This document shows positions 34,969 through 48,447 of a stretch of DNA of 64,000 bases, piece after piece. Position numbers and translations under genes: made by a program. The notes beneath the pieces are model-generated. The model saw only the letters and a program-made list of their open reading frames with translations, was not told where the DNA came from and made no database searches. Positions within the stretch are counted from its first letter, which is position 1; each line of letters opens with the position of its first letter. The stretch is from Vespula vulgaris (Eukaryota > Arthropoda > Insecta > Hymenoptera > Vespidae), in NCBI RefSeq assembly GCF_905475345.1, contig NC_066591.1:3053501-3117500 (forward strand). Direction: 5' to 3'.

Positions 34969-36942
34969 GAAATGGAATAAAATGACGATATATATATCGG
35001 CTAGTCCGATAGGTCGGCAGATCGATTAAGATTAAACGCCTAGTTAGCGAGTTTAAAGACGCTGCGATAGAAGTCGGTAGATTGAGTTTGCTGGGATTGA
35101 AATCAAGGACGCAGCCGTTTAATTTGCAAATGGAAGAGAAGGACTCCGTTCGAGGATACCGTACCACAAGAGAGAACGAAGCTGTATGTGATATGTAAGT
35201 CTCTTGATTGCCGATTCTGCTAGTCTTTCTACTTGTACGTTAAAGCAGTCGTATTGTAAGCCAACCAACGAAGAAATCGAGTAGATACGAGTAAAGATCG
35301 CAGAACATTGTGTCTTTGACTTTTAGAAACTTCACTTAGGTGGATCAATGTCGTTGCAATAACGGTGGTACTATTAGGTAATTGATTTTCTTTGCAGACT
35401 CGCGGCAATCACTTTTCACCGGCTTTGTACCGACTTTCTCGATCGTCTCTCCAACGTTACGGATAAGAGACACTCCTTGCAAAGAGATACTTCTTTCTGT
35501 GGTATTACCCAGCAAGAACCACAGATACCTATTGTTCTTCGTCGACTTTAGAAATCTATCGGATTCTTTGTGATCACAAGATTCAATGTGACCGATGACT
35601 TTCCTGAGATAATTGGACACGAAAAAAACGAAGATTCGAATGTTACAAATTATCGCAACTAATAACGATTTAAATAATGCACGAAGCTCGATCATAATCG
35701 GCAAATTTCTCTATTAACGATAATGCAACGATATATCGTTCTTGTTTTAATATTAATGGAGATCGTTAAATATATATATTGTATTTCTGTGATACTAAAT
35801 AAGGGAATTAAAAATGATAGAACAACAAGACATTTTTAATGAAACGTCATATATACATTGAACGTTTTTATTCGAAACGAATTATTGCTCGTTCCTTTCG
35901 AAGTTAAAACGTAAAGAAGAACCTTGAAATTTCGCAGAGAAATGGTGAAGCGTTGTACATTTACTTTTTTCGAGGAGGTTTACAAATACGGATTTCTTCA
36001 AAAGAACGTTTCTCGCAAACGAGATGAGGAAAAAGAATAATTGGAGAGGGTGAACGTCGAGAATGAAAGGGAGAGAAAGAGAGAGAAAGAGAGAGAGAGA
36101 GCCAGAAAAGAGAGAGGGTTGGTATTAAGATTAACACGTTAACGAGGATTTCTCAGCTTGCTATTTGTCCAAGTTTAAGCTTGGCTACTATGGAAACATA
36201 AGTTCGCCTTCCGAGCTAATTTTCAAATCTCGAATTAACGTAGAAGATACTTGAACGTTTTTTTCTACTTCTTCTTCTTCTTCTTCTGGCTTAATCGTCT
36301 CCATTGGTCGAGTCAACAACGCTATATAATCTTTCATTCTACCCTTATTTCCTTTTTTCTCTACATCACCTTTTTCTTTATTACATTCCTTTCAAGTAGA
36401 TCGCACAAATCGCAAAAATAGATTCGATTTAACGAAACTATCGAACGATCGTGGAATTATTGTCGTAGATCTACAGATTATTTCAAAACTAACCAACCTA
36501 ATTCTCTTGAATCGTAAAGAATAGAACACTTTTGAATAAGAAGAACTTTATAAAATAGAAATCTATAATATACTTTCCCATAGATAGATATAATTTCGAT
36601 TTTTGAATAACTTCTTGTATCGTTTTAGAGAGTTTTCTTTTCTTTTCGAACTGTAATATTAAGATAAGAAGAACAGATTTTGTGTGTTTGTGTATTTGTG
36701 TGTACGTGTCTGAATCTATGTAGCAGTTTCTGTAGCTTGAGATCTGAAGATAACTCGAGACACGTAAGAAGATTACGATCTTCGAGAAAGGACCTTGATT
36801 CAAGTCGATTTAATTCGCCTTTAGATATCGTGATAAGAAGATGCAGAGTTTTGAAAGACGCTATATAGAAGAAAAGTAAAAAGAAAGAGATAGTATAAGG
36901 AGGATGGTACTTTGTTCGATGGAGGACCGACGATCTGGTGAA

Positions 36943-36985
<43 letters not shown>

Positions 36986-37401
36986 TTTCTCTTTTCTCTC
37001 TCTTTCTCTCTTGCACTCTCGACAGACGGCTCGGACGGATTCAATCTCATTAAGCGAATGCTACGAGCTACGAAGAAATTCGTTGCAAATTCCAATGTCG
37101 AGCTATCTCCTCGGTCACGGTGATGCCGCGAGGAAAAAAAAGAATCAAAAGACGACGACTGAGAGATGCGGTTCGTCTTCGAGAAGAAACGAAGAAGACG
37201 AAGGTCGAGTGATCGAATGAATTGAAGAGTGAATGAGTGAAAGAGATAGAAAGACGGAGAAAGAGAGAACATCACGTTTATTAGAAAAGACTGCTTGTTA
37301 GTATTCAGGGACAATATAAGAAATTCATCCAGATAATTTTTATTACTTGATATTAAAAAAAAAAGAATTGTACGAAAAAATTTTAAATATAAAGAGAAGA
37401 G

Positions 37402-37448
<47 letters not shown>

Positions 37449-39223
37449 AGATATTAAATAAAATATCAATAAAATTAAACGTAAATCTATCGAGTACTGG
37501 TGTTCGAATTAAATCTCAAAAAAAAGGATAAAAAATAAAAATAATATTTCTTTGTAAGGACTTGAAAAGAAAAAGAATGTCAGCAGTATTCTTTTCAACT
37601 TTAATACGTATTAATTCAAAGTATCGATCGAAGCCGATCAGAATTTTGGATAACTCTGATAGAATCGATTGACAAAGAAGAATAGGGTAAAAAAAGTTGG
37701 AGTAATCGTAGGGACGAAAATTTCTCCTTTCTAAATTCATCACTCGGCTTTTTCAACGTTTCACCTGGCTGAAGTTTATATTATAATAAAAGAATCGTGT
37801 CATTATATCATGCTTTTTCGTCTTAAGACGTAACGTATGAAGGAAGAATATTCCTTTCTCTATTTTCTTCCTCTCTTTTTTTATTTTTCTTCCTTTCCAT
37901 CTTTCGTTATGCAAAGGGAATATTTTCCTTTCGTAGAAAAATCGTTTTTCCTACGATTCCATCGTCGAATCTCTACGTACGAAAACCACGAACGATGGTA
38001 CTCGAGCTCTTGGGAAAGCATTCGAAAGATTTGCGTTTTGTGCGAAAGGGTCACGCAAAGAGAGACGAGGGCGTTCCAGTTTCTCATCGTGAAACTTTCT
38101 CAATATAGGAAAGTGCGTCAGAAAAGTTTCGTCGAAGATTCTTTAAGAGTAATTTTCTCTAAGGGCCGTTTTGGCAAATAGAAAATACTTCTCCTTAATG
38201 TTTCCCATTGGTACGACGTGACCGTTTTCGCGAGGGTCGATCGGTCACGAAGACAATCAGTCGAATTAAAAGCTCGACTTGTTCGCGAACGAGAAATACC
38301 GATAAAAGAGAGGCTTAAGCCGTCAGCTTTCGCACTGTCCACTCGAACTTGATAAACGATCGAGATCCAATGTCCGAAAAGAGGGTACTTTGCTTTCTGA
38401 AAATCGAATGACCAGGTTAATGGACGCAAGAAAGAAGAGAAACAACATTGATAAGACCCGACGAAATCTTTATTTCGTTCTAGTTCTTAATACGGAACTT
38501 AAGTGATAAAAACGACGAAAGATTTTCGTCTTTCTGTTACAGAAAACAAGAATGAATAAATAAATAAATAATTAAATAAAAAGCAAAAACGAAACCGTTC
38601 GTTTTATTCCCTATTAAAGGCGAAGTTGTTCCATCGAAATAGAATTTACCACAAAATCGACGAGTTACTATTAATGGATCGATTAAACGATCGAATATAA
38701 TGATGGCACGCATCTGTACGATTAGAAGAGGAATATTCACGGAAGACCAGAGAGAATTATCGAGGCTGCGGTAGTATTGCGGTGTCCTGTCCATTAATTC
38801 GACCTTAGCCTAAGGGGGTTAAAATAATTAATCCCGCGATCCAGCTACCGCGATTAAACGCTACGATTAAAGCGGGCTGTGAGTTTACTTAACCGAAGAT
38901 CCGCGTACTGGACTCTGGTGCACGTGCTCGTTTGCACAACTCGGCCTCATCGTAGAATCGATTCTATTTCCTCCTCTCCAAGCTTTCACCAATGTATCCA
39001 CATCTTATCCAAAGAGAGACACGTCTCTGAAACGATCGAGCGTTGACTGTTGAGCCGGTATCGAAAGGACGAGTTTGATACTTCGAAACTAACTAATGTA
39101 TAATATAGTCGATGAGCCGGAACGTAAATAGCTTTTCAACAAGATTTCGTATTCGTCAACGTCTTCGAACTTCAATGAGAAAGTAAGCGAGACTATATAT
39201 ATATATATAAATGTGTATGTGTG

Positions 39224-39256
<33 letters not shown>

Positions 39257-39430
39257 ATTCTCAAAAGCGATCAACCGAGCAAAACGACGAGTTTTCTCGA
39301 ATTCCCTTCTTCCTACGGAAACTCGCAAGCGAAATTCAATACCACTCGAGTACAACCTACTGCTGCCTCGACGCGATACACGTACGGATATATTGAAATA
39401 TTCAATGGAAATGGGACAGTCGTGAGAGGA

Positions 39431-39465
<35 letters not shown>

Positions 39466-39674
39466 AGACGACTTTTACCTCTCTGAACGGTATTCTCGGT
39501 GGTACATCGTTCCACCATCAAATACTCGGACTACGACACGAAATGCTTTCGATTTTTCAACGTTCGAGGCTTCCACGTTATTTGGGAGAAATCGTTGAAT
39601 TAAAAGAGTATGAAGCTTGGCAAAAACAAAAACAATGCTATTAGATACACCCCCTACTGTTACTATCATCGATG
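34935..39674. other. Intergenic, no gene seen
   Basis: GA/CT tracts (34935-34962, 36066-36103, 36945-37015, 37400-37446, 39430-39467), TA (39196-39253) and AT-rich filler. ORFs here are short or repeat-driven. Confidence 0.5.
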
Positions 39675-39739
39675 AGATAGATAGATGGATGGATGGATGG
39701 ACGGTTGGATGGATGGATGGATGGATGGATGGATGGATA
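39675..39739. repeat. (GATG)n / (GATA)n microsatellite
   Basis: About 65 bases of tetranucleotide repeat with one ACGGTTG interruption. Confidence 0.95.
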
Positions 39740-41146
39740 TAGTCTTGATAGTGGCATGGGTGCATCTACTCGAGGGGAGTATCCCATTTGCGGACAGTCA
39801 AAGAGACAACCTGTTTATACGCACGTAGTATCGCTATTGTTGGCAAATTGGCGGTGGACGGATCTGTCGACAATGACCAAGGTTTGATGGAGTAATGGAC
39901 GTTCACTGTCGACGTGTTGACCCGTACGGACGATATACGTTGTAATGACGCATCCGTGCCTCACACACATAAATACACACACACACACACACACATACGC
40001 ACGTGTTCGCAACACATATGTAAACATCCACGCTTGAACCTACATGCTAGTAGGCTGACTGATACGTGGGATGGTCTATACTAGCTACGCATACGGTTTA
40101 ACTCTCATACACTCTAGGTCTCTTCGTAAATGACTATGAGCTTGCCCGAGTCTAACGATTCCGATAGCTTTCGACGAAAATTATCAAAATATTTTGATCC
40201 GTAACCTTCTCCCATATCGAATTCTATAACATGAAAGTGGAAAAGAGAAGAAGATAGTAATAAAGGATAAAGGATGTATACTGTTTAAATATCATATCGA
40301 TCGAACGACGTAACGCAAACAAACAACTCTCCTGTTTTCATGTTTGTAGACGTTCGAGCATAAAAATAAATAGGAACTTTTCGACGAATAGCAATGCCAG
40401 CCGCATTGCCGTAACTTTCCACTCTCTTCTTTATTTTCTTTTCTTTTCTTTTATTATTCTTTGGCTATTTTTTTTTCTTCCTTTTTTTTTATTTTGTTCT
40501 TTTCTTTCCTTTTCTTTTCTTCGCGTTAATAAGTTAGCTTTCCCATCTTCTTTCTATATTTCCTTTCTTTTTTTCTCGAACTAGAGGGGAGAATGATGCA
40601 TAACCCGGTAACGGTATGCACCGTGAGATTCCACGTGCGACGTGGCGGACTACGTGCTACGTGCTACCGCAATGCAAAATTATGACGAAGCATACGTCCC
40701 TCTTCTATCTTTTCTCTTGCTCCGGCAAGCAGTGCACCCTTTGCGTCACGCGATCCAAAAGGGGATAGAAGGATGCTACAAATAAAAAAGGTAGAGTCAT
40801 GGAGAAACGTGAGATATTTTTCCTTCTCCCTTCTCAAAGAACTTTCACATCGCGTTCAACTGTAACCTATACTTACTTTGCATTTAAACAAATATAAAAT
40901 ATATGCTTGAGAACATGCTCCTCTTTCGACGAACTTTCGTGAATACAGAGAGTATATTACACACAGACATGTGTAGAATATATCTTTTTTCTTTTATTTC
41001 TAAGTATAAGATAAAAAATATATAAAAAAGGCAACAAAATTTTAACGTTTAACAAGCCCCAAACTTTATGAACTCTTACTTTTTTATTTTGTCTATTACT
41101 GGAAATGTAATCTCTCTTACTAGTATCGTGTAGCTCTTCTTGCATA

Positions 41147-41155
41147 TACATATAC

Positions 41156-41207
<52 letters not shown>

Positions 41208-41215
41208 TCGTATAT
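41147..41215. repeat. TA / TATACA microsatellite
   Basis: (CATATA)n grading into (TA)n. Confidence 0.9.
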
Positions 41216-41699
41216 ATAACAATCCACAATTCCTTCATATTCCTTATATCTTCAACTCGTTACTTAAAAAGTCTTTGCAAAAAAATTGTATCAACAAACC
41301 TTACAAACTGGAGCAATAATTTTTGAACGGATTTCCGAGTTCATGCTTAAAAAAGAAAGAACAAAAAACAAGTTAGAGATATTACAAATAGGTATTATAT
41401 TGACTTTGATTGATGCAATGATATGAACTGATGTTGTAACGAAAAGAAAAAATAGGAAAAAAAAAAGAACAGGAACAAAAAAGATCGCATTTTTATGTAC
41501 CCGTCAATGTCCGTCAATCATCTGTTAAAATAATTGACAAGGAATCATTGTAAAATCGCTTCGATAAGATAAAAGATTAACAACTCCATATGTATTTACG
41601 ATTTGTTACACGAACGTTAAAAAATATTTATTGTGAAACTTGAAGGAATTTGGAAAAGGGTAGGAGCAGAAAGGAGGAAATAATAAATGTAAAGTTTAA

Positions 41700-42010
41700 C
41701 ATTGGACGTAACCGGGTCGAACCTTTGGTGCAGAAACCTCGTGACGTAGGTTCGGCTAACGAACGTGAAAGAAGCATTGCTCTTGCCGGAAGGACGGCCG
41801 AGAAATTACGAGGAGAAAACGAAATAACGGGCCGGCCGCCCGCGGAACGAATAACACGTGCGTGCTTCGCGTGTACGATTTCTCTCGTCGTACCCTCGTC
41901 CAACGAGGGTCGGGAACATACTTCAACGTGTAACCCTTCACCCCCGACATTTTCACCGCGTACGACCGGTGAACGCGTTCTTCTGATTTACGGAGAGCTA
42001 TATCCTCGCA
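41700..42010. promoter_or_regulatory. CpG-rich block with two short perfect inverted repeats
   Basis: A GC-rich block with clustered CpG (GGGCCGGCCGCCCGCGG near 41829). It holds ACCCTCGT-CCA-ACGAGGGT (41892-41910, 8-bp stem, 3-base loop) and TTCACCG-8-CGGTGAA (41952-41973). Open frames of 134 codons (plus) and 91 codons (minus) overlap here, with no recognisable protein. A promoter, enhancer or decayed insertion are all possible. Confidence 0.3.
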
Positions 42011-42255
42011 CCGCGTCGAAAGCCTTATACTTTCTCTCTGTCTTTCTCTCTTAAAGAACGAGTGTTTTAAGTAGGAGCACGATACCGTCGAAACGTAAAC
42101 TATTTATAAATATAAATTATTCGTCTCTTCTAACAAAATTTCTTTGGAAGAAATACCGAGGTAGTTAAAATAATTGTTATTAATCGAAAGTATTGTTTAA
42201 ATCGAATTATAACCGATAATACGAATCAATGTTTCGATGGCTGTTGAGAATAATC

Positions 42256-42533
42256 TAGTAGTAGAGATCAATGCTTCGAGTAGTAGTACAAATCGAGGAT
42301 TTGGATATCGGTAGTATAGATCGATGGGATACTTAAGAGTAGTACAGGTCAATGATTTAAAAGAAAAAAGAGAGTAAAGACAGTAGCATAAGTTAATCAA
42401 AGTTAAGAGAAATAAGTTTTGATTTTCGTTATTATAGGTCAATGAAGTTACTAAGTAGAATAGGTCGACGAAATGATAACTTTATTCTTAGCGTAACCAA
42501 GGGAGGAAAGTCAGTCAGTAGTATAGATCAACG
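42256..42533. repeat. Eight degenerate iterations of AGTAGTATAGRTCAATG
   Basis: Related 17-18-bp segments start near 42256, 42281, 42310, 42337, 42381, 42428, 42453 and 42516. Each carries a variant of (A)GTAGTATAG-RTCAATG, such as TAGTAGAGATCAATG, GGTAGTATAGATCGATG, GTAGTACAGGTCAATG, TATTATAGGTCAATG and CAGTAGTATAGATCAACG. Spacing is irregular, 25-63 bases, so this is not a simple microsatellite. It could be an old, decayed minisatellite or a cluster of binding sites. Confidence 0.6.
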
Positions 42534-43073
42534 TTTCCTGAATCTTCGCTAACTCCGGAACATACGGAGACGCGCATGGGATATTTAAAATCGGCAGCTG
42601 TCGGTGATAAGAGATCAAAACAACTTCTCGGTTCCCTTCTAGCGACACTTTCCGCTTCACGGTTATAATACTCGTCGAAGTTTCATCTTCCGTCTATTGC
42701 AAGGACTATTACAACAGGTCTGACTCATTCGCGAGTTTATCACTCGGTAGAGATACTTCGAATCGACTTCGAAGTACAAAGCACCAACCGTATTCTCATC
42801 TTCCTTGTCCTTCTCTTACTTACCTCGTTCGAGTAAAACTGAAACCGTGCGGAACGACTTTTCGAATATCGTGTGATAACGAAGTAAAACGTTAACATCT
42901 CTCGGATATTATAAAGAGGATTTTGACAAAACGTACATCGTCCACTCAAATCCTTTTTAAATTTTTCTTTAAAAAAATGAGAAAGAGAGAAAGAGGAAAG
43001 CTCTAACGATCATGATATAGTTTAATGATAACTCTTCGGATCAAGAATTAAACAAGGTCTGACAAGACACACC

Positions 43074-43325
43074 ATGAATTTGCGAAACACTTTGATCTTT
43101 TTCTCCATAATTCTTTCTTTTTTATTAATTATTTTACATTGTTCGTTATTTGAAAATTATATGAAAGGACTTAGACGAAAAGAGATTAGTTTAATGATAC
43201 TCGATTACGAATTAAAACTGATATCTTTTTTTATATTTTTATTATATAAAGGAACAAAGATCAGTGTTACAGTTAGATATAAAAAAGGAAAGATATGCAT
43301 GCACGATATGTTAGACGACAAATGA
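43074..43325 (+). CDS. Hypothetical 83-codon ORF with a signal-peptide-like start
   Basis: ATG in a good context (CACCATGAA). The N-terminus MNLRN plus about 18 hydrophobic residues ending ILHC looks like a signal peptide or anchor. A short basic segment (KGLRRKE) and a second hydrophobic run follow. No family is recognised. AT-rich DNA produces hydrophobic frames by chance, so this is weak. Confidence 0.15.
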   Translation: MNLRNTLIFFSIILSFLLIILHCSLFENYMKGLRRKEISLMILDYELKLISFFIFLLYKGTKISVTVRYKKGKICMHDMLDDK

Positions 43326-45859
43326 GTTTCGAAAATTCGACTTACCGTTATCGAAGAAATTGCGAATTTATGAACTGTTGGATAAGAAAGAAAGATTAGA
43401 TAGAATGAAAATCAATGGAAAATTAAGTACTATGAATTTTATTGTATTCTTCTCCCGAATCTTACAAATAGTGAACAGCGAATATCGACATTAAATGAAT
43501 TTTCTATTTCGTTCTCTTGATCTTTCACGTTGTCATTCCATCGAACTTTTTACTCGAACGTTCTCTCTTTCGTATGATCATACACACTTGTTTAACCATA
43601 TACACATGAAAACATATTCTCCCTCTCTTTCTCTCTTTCACACACACACATATACACACATACGCACGATCGTTCGCCCAGCTTAGCCACTTAATGATCG
43701 TTATTAGTGCCAACGAATTACAATGCCTTATTAGAAGATCTCAACTCGTCCATTTAATCGTTTATTTTTACGGATACATTGCTATGGGCATGATGCAAAG
43801 TATGATTATCGATCAACGACTTTAATATTGCCAAAAAAATTTTACACCTTTCATCAGAGTTTCCATATTGTTCTTCCTTTTTCTCTTGATTTTGCTTTTT
43901 TTTGTGTGTCTCTTTTTCTTTTGCTCTTTTTTTGCAGTTTTTTCTTTTTCTATTTTTTTTTTCTTTTTTTTTTCATCAAACGCACGGACGCAACGACGCT
44001 ACGAAATGTTCGTTTAATCGATAGGTACTTATTCTCGTAATCTCTTCCATATCTTTCAATTCTTAAACTTACTTACTTAGCAATGAACTCATTTTTACGC
44101 GCACGCGTGTGTACGAAATTTCGTTTTATTCGTACGAAATAAAAAAAAAACAACCGAAGTCGAGACATCGAGAGTCATTCAGAAAATCGATTCTATCAAT
44201 TTAATATCGTAAAGTTGTCACAGTTCGTCTTTCATTATTATCGTTTCTTCTCTTTTCTTCCATTGATAAACGGAACTCGATCGATAAATTTATATCGTTC
44301 GATCTGTTCGTCCAGGATAAACGTAAATTGGAATGAAGTTTAACGTCCTACCGGCGATACTATTTACGCTCTGTAACGTCGTAAGGAAAGGAAATAACAG
44401 GGAAGATAAACGAAAGGACGAGTAAACAAAGACTATTCTCGCAAGAGCAGGAAGAACACGATCGAATCGAGAGTCATTGTATCTCTGTCTATATATGTAT
44501 CATCTAGATAAAGAGAAATATAGAAGCACAGCGAGAGACAGAGAGAGAAAGAGAGAGAGAGGGAGACAGAGAGAGTCTGTAAGAGAGAGAAGGAGAGAAC
44601 TCGAACAGGATTTCAGCTCTCTAAACTCGATCGCCTCCATCGTAGGTTCTATAAAACCCCATTAACTCGTTATGAGCGTCGTTGTCCGCGTATCGTGCCG
44701 TGCCATATCTTCTACTTGTCTCTACGTTTTCTCCAACACTATCGAGCTATCGTATCAATGGCGATATCTACCTATCTACCTAGCTACCACCCCCACCTTC
44801 ACTCCCCCTCATTCTCCACCTCACGATTCTCTTCCTTCGCGATACAATCTCGTCGATCGCTTTTGACTATGGTGATAGCATGAATTGAAAATTTTCACCT
44901 CTCGTCGTTTTTACCTCTCCAAAGGAAAACAATTTTAGTCGTCGACATTTTCGATGGCCGGCGCGATGTCGAAAGTCCGTTAAGTGGTTATAAAAAATCG
45001 TGATATTTAATACTCTCAAGAGGATCGTTGTTTTACGTTTATTCGGTTATTTCGTTTTAATCGATGGAATAACAATAGGAATTTGGAGTATCCTTCGTTT
45101 TACTCCTTTCAACAAGTTTTTTTAGATACAATAGGACCGTTCGTATATATCTATTATATTTACCTTTTTCCTCTCTCCTCTTTTCTCTCTCCCTCTCTCT
45201 CTCTCTATCATCACCTACCTCACCCCAGTCCTCTTCCATCGAATGAAAAATTGTGTAGAATTATTATTTCAACTCGGGCATAGACGAAAGAAATTTTATT
45301 TAAGAATACAGAGACAGAGAGAGAGAGAGGGAGACTTGCAATTTTCGTTTCAAGAGGAAAGAAAACATTTAATCGTGGGAAAGCCATTTCTTTTACTCTA
45401 ATATTTATCAAAGAGAAAGCGTCGTTATGAAAAGTTTGAAATTTTTTCATGTAATCGAGATAAGATTGAAAATTTATGACATCGAATATAAACTTTCGAA
45501 ACGATGGTTTCATTTATGGAGGAAAAAGGAAAAAGAAACAATGAGAGACAAAGAGACGGATAAAGAGACACGGATAAAGAGAAACAAAGATAGAAAGAGA
45601 GACGAGAATCAGAGAACGAGAAGTCCGATTTTTCGTTATTCGACCACGGCGGATAACCGTGGAGCGGCGTAATAATTAAATTTATCACGAACACTGCCAG
45701 TGCTGCCGGCGGATGTGGTTGTTGCGCGACGGCTTTCCCGAGCCCGTTGAAATATTTTGCAGCTGCAACGTTCAATAATGCCTCCCGTTAAATTATCGTA
45801 TTATATGGGCTTGAGGTGGGTGAGAAATGGAACAGTGGTGGGGTCTTCGGTACGAAAAT

Positions 45860-45894
<35 letters not shown>

Positions 45895-46388
45895 CGGGAC
45901 ATCCGACCGATTTAACGGTCCGTACGTCATTGTCGTGGAGTCTACTTAACGATTCATTCTCATGGTCGATACGAACGACGATTTCGTACGATTTCCCGAC
46001 GGTTTTTCTTCCCGGCCAGAACGAAATAACGCCAGTAATATAATCGAATAAATTCGAGGCACATGATCGATGTTTAATTTTCATCATTCTCAAATAATCC
46101 AAACAATTTTCCTTCTATACGGCAATATCTCGTATTATAAATTCGTTCGTTTTCGCAATAAACGAAGAATCTTGGATGAAAAGAAAAGAAAAAAAAAGGA
46201 CAATGAAAAAAAGCAAAACAAAAGAAAAAAAGAAAATCCAATCGCGAGGATAACGTATGAAACCTTTGCGAGTTATTATAATTTTCTTATCAATTTTCAC
46301 TTTCGTCTTTCTTATTTTACCGGTTCCTTTGATCTCCATGAACAAGGGTTCTGTATTTTGCATCCATCTATCCATAGTATGTACCAAC
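43326..46388. other. Intergenic, no gene seen
   Basis: T-rich runs (43890-43975), GA/CT tracts (44538-44600, 45865-45890) and a C-rich patch (44785-44825). The segment 45640-45790 is CpG-richer single-copy DNA without a convincing frame. Confidence 0.5.
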
Positions 46389-46483
46389 CTATCTACATAC
46401 CTACCTACCTATCTATCTACCTACCTACCTACCTACCTACCTACCTACCTACCTACCTACCTATCTACCTTCCTACCTACCTT
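46389..46483. repeat. (CTAC)n / (CTAT)n microsatellite
   Basis: About 95 bases of tetranucleotide repeat; it produces a false YLPTYLPTYL frame. Confidence 0.95.
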
Positions 46484-46972
46484 ATTCGGTCTTTCACGAT
46501 CGATCCGGCAGCTCTGGAATTCTAGAAAGAGTAAACCGAGTTCTTTCGACTTTGACTTCAAATCTCCGAGTAATCATTAAATTTTTTATGCTAATATCGT
46601 CCGACGTCCGATTGATAATTACACACAGAGATATACACAAAGAGATATATACATACATACATACGTACGTGAATACGTACATACATAAAGACATACATGC
46701 ATACATACATATGTCGAATAATTTGTCACGTTAATCAGAGCTCGGATCGATGACCTTTCATTTCCCCTAAAATACTTCGTATTTGGCACGAACGAGAAAC
46801 GACGTTCGGTCGACAGGCGCCGATTAATTTACAGGCCTTTCCCCCGTACTTGCCTATAAATCGTGTAACTAACTACGACTATTTCATGCCCAATGACATT
46901 GACGAGAACCAGTCACTCGTTTGACGGTTATTATCGAATTATTTTACCTCCAAAAATAATTTTCTCATAGCC

Positions 46973-46974
46973 TT

Positions 46975-47023
<49 letters not shown>

Positions 47024-47025
47024 TT
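46973..47025. repeat. CT microsatellite
   Basis: An interrupted (CT)n of about 53 bases. Confidence 0.9.
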
Positions 47026-47161
47026 CTCTTTTCTCTATTTTTCTTTTTCTTTCCTTTCAGAAAGTTCAATTTATCATATAAGGAATATCACGAGATATAC
47101 GGGCTAAATCAATTGAGCTTTACGAAATCATTAAAGATCCTAATAATATGATCTCCGATAC

Positions 47162-47254
47162 ATTTGCAAAAATGATCGTTCTTCGTGAACGGACCGGTAA
47201 TCAAAGTGCTAAATTTGCATTAGCCATCCACGTACGAGGAAAGCATATTTGCAT
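47162..47254. promoter_or_regulatory. Cluster of POU octamer motifs
   Basis: Two perfect ATTTGCAT octamers (47213-47220 and 47247-47254) and a 7/8 match (ATTTGCAA at 47162-47169) lie within 93 bases, about 1.5 kb downstream of the dpr 3' end. ATTTGCAT is the classical POU-domain (Oct / Nubbin-Pdm) site. Enhancer function is inference. Confidence 0.3.
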
Positions 47255-48002
47255 AAGCTCATATGTTAGTACAACGTTTGGGATTACTCGCACAATGGAT
47301 CTAAAATTTTACGAAGGATCCAGGAAAGCTCGTATATTCACGGCGAATTATTATTTCGCGAAGTTTGATCGTACGGTTTGTAACTTGTAAACTCGTGAAA
47401 AAATTCTCGTCGAAGATTCGATCTAAGTATTTGATTGAAACTTATCCGAATGAATTCTCGATCATTCTGTATCAACCCTCGCAACCTACATTAATCTCAA
47501 TATGGAAAAATTTACTCCTCGATACGTATCTATGTAGTAATATTGAAAATCGTGTTGATATGTTGAATAGCTATATACCGATCATAAATTTAATACGATC
47601 GACATTATTATTTCTTTTTATTTCTTTCATTACGTACGATATCGCAGACACTTGTATCAACGAGTTTGAAGTAAATAAATCGATAAGGAAGAGTTAAATG
47701 AAAAGAAAAAATAAACATTTTTTTTTCTCTTATTAACTAAGCAAAATGGCGCCAGCGTCGATCCGTCTGTTCGCGTTCGATTTCAATTCGTTCTCTTCAT
47801 TCTTTCTTTATCTCTGAATCACGATTTTTTTTCGTGACACGAACGAATATGTATACATATAAAATGCGATGTGTATGTGTGTGTGCGTGCGTGTATTTGT
47901 GTGTGTAGTTATATATATAATATATATATATATATATATGTCTATAATATGTGTATATATAATATAACAGTGTCGGATGTCCAGTCACTCGACGTCCATT
48001 CT

Positions 48003-48068
48003 TTTATTAATTAATTAATTAATTAATTAATTATTATTATTATTATTATTATTATTTTATTATTATTA

Positions 48069-48108
<40 letters not shown>

Positions 48109-48155
48109 ATTATTATTATTATTATTAATATTATTAATATTATTATTATTATTTT
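48003..48155. repeat. (TTAA)n then (TTA)n compound microsatellite
   Basis: About 150 bases of TTAA units passing into TTA with occasional extra T or AA. Confidence 0.95.
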
Positions 48156-48447
48156 ATCCCTCGTATCGGGTGAAGATAAAATGTGCTCACAACGATTTCG
48201 GAACGTGCCGTTTCCGTCGAGTTTCCACACGCGTACATTGTATAAGATCGCGATCGATATAAGCGTTCATATGACAATTTTCGGCCATGAACGCAGGAAA
48301 TGAAATTTCGTTGCTCTGAGCGCATGTGAGGAGAGGTCTCGAGTTATCAGGATATTATATATATATACTTATATATACACATATGTTTATATATATGTAT
48401 ATATATGTATAAGATTTAGGTTTAGCACGCGACGAGTTCGAACAAAG

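Noticed and set aside
36625..37314. 229-codon minus-strand ORF
   Set aside because: It spans a GA/CT microsatellite, and several overlapping frames are open. Composition is low complexity and no domain is seen.
41628..42054. Overlapping ORFs of 134 codons (plus) and 91 codons (minus) in the CpG-rich block
   Set aside because: GC-rich DNA has few stops on either strand. Neither translation shows a domain, and the two are mutually exclusive in any case.
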